Positions 57,939-64,000 of a stretch of 64,000 bases of DNA are shown here, piece by piece. Position numbers and translations under genes: made by a program. Under the pieces are notes generated by a model, which saw only the letters and a list, made by a program, of their open reading frames with translations, did no database searches and was not told where the DNA came from. Every line of letters begins with the position of its first letter. Within the stretch, counting starts at the first letter, position 1. Source of the stretch: JAJNBA01 sp035512775 (GTDB lineage: Bacteria; Actinomycetota; UBA4738; HRBIN12); assembly GCA_035512775.1 (NCBI GenBank), contig DATKDI010000048.1, positions 27,425-91,424 of the forward strand, written 5' to 3'.

Positions 57939-58684
57939 CAGATCGGCGGCCACGGGAACGGACGATGGTCCTCTTCCGGCTCGGGGAACCGCTCCCGCGA
58001 GGCCACCTCGGAGGCGCGCGACTCGAGGGCCGCCAGCTCCGGCACGGCGAGCAGGTTGGCGAGCTCCTCGCGCACCGGGCCCTCACGGAGATCACCCGCC
58101 AGCCGGCGAAGGTCCGCCCGCACCTCGTCCTCGAGCGTGTCCCCGATGAAGTCCCAGATCACCGTGCGGAGCTTCGGCTCCTGGTTGAAGCACACCCCGT
58201 GATCCACCACATAGATCCGTCCGTCCTCCCCCAGCAGACAGTGCCCGGCCTTCCGATCGGCGTTGTTGATGACCAGGTCGAATGCCGCGACCCGGCGGAA
58301 CTCGTCGGGGAAGCGCTCTCCGAGGGTGAAGTAGTGCTCCTCCGGGTCGGCCGCGACGAACCGCTGCACCGAGCCGATGCCGTACGGACCGTCGCGCAGG
58401 ACGGTGGCGGGGACGTGGGGCCAGCCGAGGGTTCGGGCGACGACGAAGGTCGCGACCTCGCGCGCGCACAGGGTGCCCTCCGGGAAGTCCCAGAGCGGCG
58501 TCTCGCCTCGGCGGGGCTTGTACACCGCGAGGGTCTCCTCGTCTTCGCCGCGAGCGCGGGCGAGGAACGTGTGGTTCGAGGCGTTCGGCAGTAGGCCGAG
58601 GACCTCGAGCTCGCCGGTGGCGAGGACCCGGGGGATCGCGGGGTCCGTCAGGCCCGCTTCGAGTGCCCGTTCATCGCGGGACAC
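57938..58684 (-). CDS. SCO1664-family protein (kinase-like fold)
   Basis: A 248-residue protein of an actinobacterial family with distant similarity to PI3/PI4-type kinases. Recognisable pieces are FLARARGEDEETLAVYKPRR (nucleotide-binding Lys), PLWDFPEGTLCAREVATFVV, AAFDLVINNADRKAGHCLLG (catalytic-loop-like Asp and Asn) and IYVVDHGVCFN (metal-binding Asp). The substrate is not known. GTG 58684 was chosen, with a 37-base overlap with the DUF3090 gene; the start is uncertain. The same gene trio occurs near mshC in mycobacteria (Rv2133c-Rv2135c). Confidence 0.85.
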   Translation of the reverse strand: MSRDERALEAGLTDPAIPRVLATGELEVLGLLPNASNHTFLARARGEDEETLAVYKPRRGETPLWDFPEGTLCAREVATFVVARTLGWPHVPATVLRDGPYGIGSVQRFVAADPEEHYFTLGERFPDEFRRVAAFDLVINNADRKAGHCLLGEDGRIYVVDHGVCFNQEPKLRTVIWDFIGDTLEDEVRADLRRLAGDLREGPVREELANLLAVPELAALESRASEVASRERFPEPEEDHRPFPWPPI

Positions 58685-59178
58685 GCGTGGCCCTCCGAGT
58701 CGATCGGGTTCCCGCAGAACTGGCATGTCGGGCGGCCTCGAGCGGCGACCGCCGCCCCGTGCCGGGAAAGCGCCAGCATCTGCGCCGGCGACGCCCAGAT
58801 CCGGATCGACTCGGGCTCCGTGCCGGGGACCGCCGGTCGCGGATCCTCGATGTCGAGGTCTTCGAGGTCGGGTTGGAACTCCTCGACCTCGAGCAGGAAC
58901 AGGTCACGGTCCTCGTCGAATCCGATCGAGAGGCGACCCGCTCGCCATCTCGGGTCCAGGGGCTCCTGGAGCGCCATCGTGGGCTCGTCCGCCACCGGTT
59001 CGGTCGTCGGCGCGTCCTCCAACAGCTCCATCACGGATGCGGCGAGCAGCTGCACCTGCTGCTTCTCCACGATCACCGTCACGATCTCCTTCCCGGCGCG
59101 CGCCTGGATGTAGAACGTCCGGTCGCCCGGCTCGCCCACGGCGTCGGCGGTGATGTGATCGACCGGTCCGAGGTCCAT
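58648..59178 (-). CDS. DUF3090-family protein
   Basis: A 176-residue protein matching the DUF3090 family: MDLGPVDHITADAVGEPGDR then FYIQARAGKEIVTVIVEKQQ, IGFDEDRDLFLLEVEEFQPD and a C-terminal zinc-knuckle-like CQFCGNPIDSEGHACP with three Cys and one His. The ATG at 59178 gives the usual family start. It lies 4 bases after the phosphatase gene and overlaps the next one. Its function is unknown, but the conserved trio implies a shared role. Confidence 0.9.
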   Translation of the reverse strand: MDLGPVDHITADAVGEPGDRTFYIQARAGKEIVTVIVEKQQVQLLAASVMELLEDAPTTEPVADEPTMALQEPLDPRWRAGRLSIGFDEDRDLFLLEVEEFQPDLEDLDIEDPRPAVPGTEPESIRIWASPAQMLALSRHGAAVAARGRPTCQFCGNPIDSEGHACPAMNGHSKRA

Positions 59179-59182
59179 CGAC

Positions 59183-59869
59183 CTATCCTCGCAGCTTCGT
59201 CTTGCGGTCAGCCAGGGAAGGCGGACCACCGCCTTTCGCCGGCCCGTCGCCGCCCTTCGTCGGAGCGAAGCGGCGGAGGCTTCCTGTGTCGTTCACCAGC
59301 AGGATCCGCGGCACGCCTTCACCCAGATGCACGACCGAGACCGATGCGGGTTCTGCCATCACGCGCTGGAACTGATCGAGATGGGCGCCCGCGTAGTGTG
59401 AGATCAGCACCCTGACGAGGTCGCCGTGGGTGCCGACGGCGACCCGACCGCGTGGATGTCGGGACCCGATCCGCTCGATCTCGTCCAACACGCGGGCCTC
59501 CGCGTCGACGAAGCTCTCGCCTCCAGGGAAGGAGAACCGGGAGGGGTTGCGCTGCACCGTTTCCCAGAGCTTCAGGCGCCGGAGCGAGCGGAGCGTCCGC
59601 CCCGTCCAGGCGCCGGCATCCATCTCGATCAGCGCATCCGCGGTCCTGATCTCCAGCCTCCGAGCCAACGCCAGCGGCTCCATCGTCTCGACGCAGCGCT
59701 CGAGAGGGCTCGAGTAAAGGGCGGTGAGGCGAACGCCCTCGAAGCGCTCGACGAGCGCGGCCGCCTGCCGGCGGCCGCGCTCGTCGAGATGGATCCCCGG
59801 CGTCCGGCCGTACAGCCGTGACCCCGTCACGGCGGTGACGCCGTGACGGATCAGGAAGAAGGTCGTCAT
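59183..59869 (-). CDS. Histidine-phosphatase family protein (MSMEG_4193-like)
   Basis: A 228-residue member of the phosphoglycerate-mutase-like superfamily. It starts TTFFLIRHGVTAVTGSRLYG with the catalytic RHG His, then ALYSSPLERCVETMEPLA, ALIEMDAGAWTGRTL with the acid, and RVAVGTHGDLVRVL with the second catalytic His. The ATG at 59869 was chosen so that RHG lies near the N-terminus. It is the first gene of the minus-strand operon and diverges from ppx. A broad phosphatase role is likely; the true substrate is unknown. Confidence 0.92.
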   Translation of the reverse strand: MTTFFLIRHGVTAVTGSRLYGRTPGIHLDERGRRQAAALVERFEGVRLTALYSSPLERCVETMEPLALARRLEIRTADALIEMDAGAWTGRTLRSLRRLKLWETVQRNPSRFSFPGGESFVDAEARVLDEIERIGSRHPRGRVAVGTHGDLVRVLISHYAGAHLDQFQRVMAEPASVSVVHLGEGVPRILLVNDTGSLRRFAPTKGGDGPAKGGGPPSLADRKTKLRG

Positions 59870-59961
59870 CGCGCAGGAGCATACGAGGGCTCTGTCCGTG
59901 TCCGAGCGCGTGACCGCGCTCCCGGTTTCAGGCCCCTGCCGCCGTATGGGAGCATCGATGC

Positions 59962-61506
59962 GTGGAAGCGGATCGGCGGCCTCGTCACGACGACCGGCCG
60001 TTCGCGGTGGTGGACGTCGGGTCGAACTCGGCACGGATGATCGTCTTCCGACTGCGCCCGGGCGAGCACTTGGACGTGCTCGAAGATGCGCGTGCGCCAC
60101 TCCGCCTCGGCCGAGAGTTGCGCGACGACGACAGCCTCGGGTCGGAGGCGATCGACCGGACCCTCGAGACGCTCCGAGACTTCAAGGCGGTCGCCGACGG
60201 CGCGGGAGCGAGCCGCATGATCGCCGTCGCGACCTCCGCCGTCCGCGAGTCCCGCGACGGGGGACGCCTTGTGAAGGAGGCGCACGCATCGGGGGTGCCG
60301 CTGGAAGTGATCGACGGTGACCTCGAGGCCAGGTTCGGCTTGATGGGCGCCGTGCACGACCTGCCGGTCGTGCACGGCGCCGCGATGGACGTGGGCGGCG
60401 GGAGCATGGAGCTCACGAGCTTCCACGACCGGCGGTTCGATCGATCCTGGACGTTCCCGTTCGGATCCCTCCGCGTGAGCGACCGGTTCCTCGCTTCGGA
60501 CCCGCCTTCGGACCGCGAGATGAAGGACCTCCGCAAGGCGGTCGCGGCGGCGCTCGAGGGATCGGGCGTGCCCGAGCTGGGTGAGCAGGGGGACCTGGTG
60601 GGGATCGGGGGCACCGTACGGAACCTCGCCAAGATGGACCTCCGCCGGACCGATCATCCGTTGCCGCTCCTCCACGGATACGAGCTCCGGGAGGGGAACC
60701 TCGAGTCGATCATCGATGATCTCGCGGCGCGCACGATGAAGCGCCGCGCGCGGCTCCGTGGGCTCAACCCCGACCGCGCCGACTCGATCGTGGGGGGCGC
60801 CCTCGTCGTGCTCGCCGCGATGCGGCACCTCGGGGCGGAGCGAGTGGTGGTCTCGAGCCGAGGACTTCGCGAGGGCCTCGCGTTGGGAGACCGCTCGTCC
60901 GTCCCCTCGCCTCGACAGGTGCGGACGATCTCCGCGGCCACGCTCGCCGCTCGATTCGCGACATGGAACGTGACCATCGCGGAGCGTCGGTCCTCGCTCG
61001 CCGTCCAGCTGATGGAAGCGCTCGATCCCGATGCCACGCCGTTCGTGGTGGAGATGCTGGAGCACGCGGCCACGCTGCTCGACGTGGGAAAGGCGATCGA
61101 TCATTACGAACGGTTCGAGCACGCCGCGATGATCGTGACCACGGCGGACCTCGCGGGATTCACCCACGAGGCCCTCGGCACCCTGTCCGCGATCCTCCGA
61201 CACGCGGGAGGGGCGGCCAGCCTCGGGCCGTTCGCACGGTTGATCCCGGCCGGCGAGCGGCCCGCGGTTCGACGGACTGCCGTCGCGCTCGCCCTCGCGG
61301 AAGAGCTTCACCGACGCATCCCCCCCGGAGAACCGGCCGCGATCACATGCCGATGGCGAGGCCGGTTCGAGGTCGAGGCCCCGGTCCCGGCCCCGTGGAC
61401 TCCCAGGAGCGTCGCCGATCGGTTCCGAGCGGTCTTCGGAGCGAAGCTCTCCATCGTGCCCGCACCGGACGCTCGGCAGCTCAACCCGGTGATGGCTCCC
61501 GACTAG
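59962..61506 (+). CDS. ppx: Exopolyphosphatase, long Ppx/GppA form
   Basis: A 514-residue phosphatase. The N-terminal ASKHA domains have AVVDVGSNSARMIVFRLRPG, VATSAVRES, AAMDVGGGSMELTSF and LVGIGGTVRNLAKMD. The C-terminal part (about 335-510) is an HD-like helical domain (HAATLLDVGKAIDHYERFEH, GFTHEALGTLSAILRHAGG), as in E. coli PPX. It should degrade polyphosphate or pppGpp. The start is GTG. It converges on a PhoR/SenX3-type kinase and, with PstS beyond, forms a phosphate block. The window thus encodes a long and a short Ppx. Confidence 0.92.
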   Translation: MEADRRPRHDDRPFAVVDVGSNSARMIVFRLRPGEHLDVLEDARAPLRLGRELRDDDSLGSEAIDRTLETLRDFKAVADGAGASRMIAVATSAVRESRDGGRLVKEAHASGVPLEVIDGDLEARFGLMGAVHDLPVVHGAAMDVGGGSMELTSFHDRRFDRSWTFPFGSLRVSDRFLASDPPSDREMKDLRKAVAAALEGSGVPELGEQGDLVGIGGTVRNLAKMDLRRTDHPLPLLHGYELREGNLESIIDDLAARTMKRRARLRGLNPDRADSIVGGALVVLAAMRHLGAERVVVSSRGLREGLALGDRSSVPSPRQVRTISAATLAARFATWNVTIAERRSSLAVQLMEALDPDATPFVVEMLEHAATLLDVGKAIDHYERFEHAAMIVTTADLAGFTHEALGTLSAILRHAGGAASLGPFARLIPAGERPAVRRTAVALALAEELHRRIPPGEPAAITCRWRGRFEVEAPVPAPWTPRSVADRFRAVFGAKLSIVPAPDARQLNPVMAPD

Positions 61507-61518
61507 CGCCGGAGAGGA

Positions 61519-62670
61519 TCAGCGGCGGGGAGCCGCGGGAAGCGTGACCCGGAACGTCGTCCCGCGGCCGAGCTCGCTCTCGACCTCGAGACTGCCCCCG
61601 TGGTTGTCGACCACGTGCTTCACGATCGCGAGCCCGAGTCCCGTGCCGCCCGTCTCCCGGGATCGGGCTCGGTCGACGCGATAGAAGCGCTCGAAGATCC
61701 GGGGGATGTCTCGGGAGGGGATCCCGATCCCCGTGTCGGTGACCCGCAGGGTCACCTCGTCCCCATCGGAATCGACTTCGACCTGCACCTTGTCCCCTTC
61801 ATGGCTGTAGCGGACCGCGTTGTCGATGAGGTTGCGCACGAGCAGCGTGAGATCCCTTTGCGATCCGCGGACCGGCTGTTCGCTCTCGGTCAGGATCTCC
61901 AGGGTCACCCCCGCCCGCTCGGCCGACTCCTCCAACCGCTGCCCTTCCTCGCGGGCTGCCGCCCCCAACGACACGATCTCGTCGAGCGCGCTCCCGGACT
62001 CCAGCCTCGAGAGGTCGAGCAGGTCGGCGACGATGCGCGAGAGACGAACGGCCTCGCGCTCGAGTTGCGACGCGAACCGAGGGACCGCCGCGGGGTCATC
62101 CGCCGCGGCCTGGCCGAGGGTTTCGGCGACCGCCTGGATGGTGGCGGCGGGCGTCTTGAGCTCGTGGGACGCGTTCGCCACGAAGTCGCGTCGCACGTCC
62201 TCGAGTTGGCGTTGCTGGGTGACGTCGCGCACGACGACGAGCGTCGCGCCGTCGGCGGCCGGGGTGATCGTTCCTCGCAGCCAGCGAGCCGGCACGCCGG
62301 TCTCCACCAGCACGGACGTGGGCTCCTGTCGTTCGCGGCTTTCGTGGATCGCCGTCCGGAGCGCGAGTGGCAACACCCCCGCGAGTGAGGCGGGGGTCGA
62401 GGGAAGGTGTCGGGCGACGGCGTCGTTCGCGAACGCCACCCTGGCATCTCGTCCGATGAGCAGGACCCCGTCCTGCATCGTCGACAGGATCAGGTCGCGG
62501 GTCCGGCGCTCCTCCTCCGCCTCGACGCGCTGCTCCAGGCCCGCCGCCTCGGCCGCCACCGCGCGTTCCTCCCACGCGCGGCCGGACCGGACGGCGCGCG
62601 ACAAGGCCCAGGAAGCGGCGACGATGACCGCGAGCGCCACCACCAGGACGACCACCGTGACCGGTTCCAC
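61519..62670 (-). CDS. PhoR/SenX3-type sensor histidine kinase
   Basis: A 383-residue kinase with one N-terminal membrane segment (about 3-25), a coiled linker and a PAS domain (about 60-150, with STMQDGVLLIGRDARVAFAN). The HisKA domain carries His169 in FVANASHELKTPAATIQA. The ATPase domain has RNLIDNAVRYS, VTDTGIGIP, FERFYRVDRARS and GGTGLGLAIVKHVVDNHGGS. GTG 62670 is preferred over ATG 62727, because the longer form would run through PHO-box-like repeats. No response regulator is adjacent. The position between ppx and pstS points to phosphate sensing. Confidence 0.9.
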   Translation of the reverse strand: MEPVTVVVLVVALAVIVAASWALSRAVRSGRAWEERAVAAEAAGLEQRVEAEEERRTRDLILSTMQDGVLLIGRDARVAFANDAVARHLPSTPASLAGVLPLALRTAIHESRERQEPTSVLVETGVPARWLRGTITPAADGATLVVVRDVTQQRQLEDVRRDFVANASHELKTPAATIQAVAETLGQAAADDPAAVPRFASQLEREAVRLSRIVADLLDLSRLESGSALDEIVSLGAAAREEGQRLEESAERAGVTLEILTESEQPVRGSQRDLTLLVRNLIDNAVRYSHEGDKVQVEVDSDGDEVTLRVTDTGIGIPSRDIPRIFERFYRVDRARSRETGGTGLGLAIVKHVVDNHGGSLEVESELGRGTTFRVTLPAAPRR

Positions 62671-62690
62671 GCGCGGGAGTGTAGGCGCAC

Positions 62691-62720
62691 GTTCACCTCG
62701 TTCATGAGCCGTTCCGCCTC
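62691..62720. promoter_or_regulatory. PHO-box-like repeats before the sensor kinase
   Basis: Three GTTC-starting units follow one another: GTTCACCTC (62691), GTTCATGAGCC (62700) and GTTCCGCCTC (62711). The start-to-start spacings are 9 and 11 bases. Streptomyces PhoP boxes are 11-base direct repeats of the type GTTCACC. They lie just upstream of the proposed kinase start. Confidence 0.5.
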
Positions 62721-62786
62721 TCTTCATCCTCCCTCCATCCGGATCCGAGAGGCGAGTGGGACCATCTTCCGCCAGGGATGGCGCGG

Positions 62787-62804
62787 GTTCACCGCCCGTT
62801 CATC
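62787..62804. promoter_or_regulatory. PHO-box-like direct repeat upstream of pstS
   Basis: GTTCACC (62787-62793) and GTTCATC (62798-62804) are spaced exactly 11 bases start to start, matching the actinobacterial PhoP box. A weaker third unit (GTTGCCA) starts at 62807. They lie about 90-107 bases before the pstS start, a suitable place for activation. Confidence 0.6.
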
Positions 62805-62893
62805 TTGTTGCCACGGGCCCGCCATCCACCCCACCTAGCATCGCGTTCGTAGTCGATCCCCGGGATGGGGACGTCGTGAACGGGAGGGGGAGT

Positions 62894-63931
62894 ATGACCA
62901 AGAAGCCTTGGAGTCGGGTGGTCCTCGGTGCGCTCGCGCTGTCACTGGTGGCCGTGGCGTGCGGAGGGGACGGCGGAGACAACGGGGGCTCGGGCGACGG
63001 CGAACAGCTGACCGGCGAGCTCTTCATCTCCGGCTCATCGACGGTCGAGCCGGTTACGTCCCTCGTGGCCGAATTCTTCGCTGAGGATCAGCCAGGGGTA
63101 AGCATCACGGTTGAGGGTCCCGGGACGAGTGATGGTTACGAGCTCTTCTGCAACGGTGAAACGGACGTCCAGGATTCATCGCGGGCCATCGACGAAGAGG
63201 AGATCGCGGTGTGCGAGGAAGCCGGGATCGAATACGTCGAGCTCTACATCGCGATCGACGGCATGGCCGTCCTCACGTCTCCCGAGAACCCAGCGCCTCC
63301 CGCGTGCTTGAACATCAACGACCTGTACGCTCTGATCGGACCCGAATCTGAGGGGTTCGAGAGCTGGTCGGACTCGGATGCGCTGGGCGAGGAGGTTGGC
63401 GGCATCGCCGTCCCCTACCCGGACCAACCACTCGAAATCATCGCCCCCGGTGAGGAGTCCGGCACGTACTTCTCCTTCATCGATCTCGCGATCGCCGGTC
63501 TGGCGGAGGCCCGCGAGCAAGAGGAGGTCACCCGGCCCGACTACGTCGCTTCGGCGAACGACAACGTGATCGTCGAGGGGATCGCCGGATCGGCGAATTC
63601 ACTCGGCTGGGTCGGGTACGCCTTCTATCAAGAGAACCAGGACGTCGTCGAGGCCATCCCCGTGGCTCCGCAGGACGGCGCCGAAAGTGATTGCGTCGTC
63701 GCGTCCCCCGAAACCATCTCGTCGGGGGAATACCCGCTCTCCCGTCCGCTCTTCATCTACGTGAACAAGGAGTTGGCCAGCCAGAAGCCCGAGCTCGTGG
63801 AATTCATCGACCTGTACATGTCGGATGAGGGCCTGGCTACCGCCGTTTCCGAGGTCGGGTACGTGGAGATCGACCAGACCGAACTGGAGGCGACTCGGGC
63901 CGCCTGGGAGGAGTTCAAGGCGTCCCTGTAG
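62894..63931 (+). CDS. pstS: Phosphate ABC transporter substrate-binding lipoprotein
   Basis: A 345-residue phosphate-binding protein. A signal sequence ends at Cys23 after VAVA (lipobox). A Gly/Asp-rich linker leads to the PBP domain: LFISGSSTVEPVTSLVAEFF with the phosphate-contacting SSTV, VEGPGTSDGYELFCNGETDV, SSRAIDEEE and IIAPGEESGTYFSF with the second phosphate-binding loop. GGAGGGGG lies directly before the ATG at 62894. PHO-like repeats lie upstream. The pstC, pstA and pstB genes presumably follow beyond the window; the last 69 bases are non-coding. Confidence 0.95.
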   Translation: MTKKPWSRVVLGALALSLVAVACGGDGGDNGGSGDGEQLTGELFISGSSTVEPVTSLVAEFFAEDQPGVSITVEGPGTSDGYELFCNGETDVQDSSRAIDEEEIAVCEEAGIEYVELYIAIDGMAVLTSPENPAPPACLNINDLYALIGPESEGFESWSDSDALGEEVGGIAVPYPDQPLEIIAPGEESGTYFSFIDLAIAGLAEAREQEEVTRPDYVASANDNVIVEGIAGSANSLGWVGYAFYQENQDVVEAIPVAPQDGAESDCVVASPETISSGEYPLSRPLFIYVNKELASQKPELVEFIDLYMSDEGLATAVSEVGYVEIDQTELEATRAAWEEFKASL

Positions 63932-64000
63932 CCCGATACGGGATACAGGGCAAGCGTAAGCTGAGTGCCGGTCCCGCGCGGAGCACCCCAGAGGATGCAC

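Noticed and set aside
1..64000. CRISPR arrays, insertion sequences with terminal repeats, integrase genes, rRNA
   Set aside because: No regularly spaced repeats, transposase or recombinase motifs, or rRNA-like segments were found by reading both strands.

Overview
The window is GC-rich bacterial DNA, strongly G/C-biased at third codon positions, with frequent GTG and TTG starts. It looks like the chromosome of a member of the Actinomycetota, probably from a poorly characterised lineage. The evidence is an eno / FtsB-like / DUF501 / ppx order as in mycobacteria (Rv1023-Rv1026), the SCO1664-family / DUF3090 / MSMEG_4193-type phosphatase trio, a LigC-type ligase with a LigD-type polymerase, a DtxR-family regulator, a maltokinase-like protein and a Tad pilus locus without a secretin. 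No species is assigned.

Layout. 1-6.5 kb: housekeeping block with enolase (cut by the window edge), an FtsB-like protein, an S1 protein, a DUF501-Ppx fusion, an anchored cyclophilin, adenosine deaminase and an orphan type IV pilin. 6.57-15.8 kb: tRNA-Leu(UAA), then about 9 kb ending in a 23-bp direct copy of the tRNA 3' end, which suggests a decayed integrated element. It holds a cyclase-AAA-TPR regulator, tRNA-Phe, a frameshifted LuxR regulator, a frameshifted protein of unknown function, an intact histidine kinase and a broken second kinase. 15.8-19 kb: two tiny membrane proteins, a frameshifted hydrolase-cyclase and a uracil-DNA glycosylase remnant. 19-31 kb: glycosyltransferase, orphan TadG-like protein, maltokinase-like protein, polytopic membrane protein, DinB/ClbS-like protein, L,D-transpeptidase, class I aldolase, an epimerase-like reductase and a CocE-type hydrolase.

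31-36 kb is an iron block: a DtxR-family regulator diverges from a ferric-iron ABC transporter (FbpABC type), followed by a frameshifted bacterioferritin-associated ferredoxin and a bacterioferritin with an altered ferroxidase residue. 36-39 kb carries ligase and polymerase genes of the non-homologous end-joining type, convergent and overlapping. 39-42 kb has a cyclophilin and a thioredoxin-domain protein interrupted by an in-frame TGA where Trp is expected. 41.7-43.9 kb holds three LuxR-type response regulators, two without a recognisable phospho-acceptor Asp. 45.3-53.0 kb is a Tad/Flp operon (flp, tadE, tadG, cpaB, cpaE, cpaF, tadB, tadC) with tandem perfect hairpins before flp and between flp and tadE, and a terminator at its end.

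53-64 kb carries prephenate dehydratase, a beta-propeller protein, a rhomboid protease, a tightly overlapping minus-strand operon (phosphatase, DUF3090, SCO1664-family, Ogt, redoxin-like lipoprotein), and a phosphate block: a long-form Ppx, a PhoR/SenX3-type kinase and a divergent PstS, with PHO-box-like repeats between kinase and pstS. The window ends just after pstS.

A recurrent oddity is single-nucleotide damage: six reading frames are broken by 1-nt indels, mostly in short homopolymers, and one by a TGG-to-TGA change. Whether these are real pseudogenes or assembly errors decides how the 10.9-18.7 kb stretch should be read.
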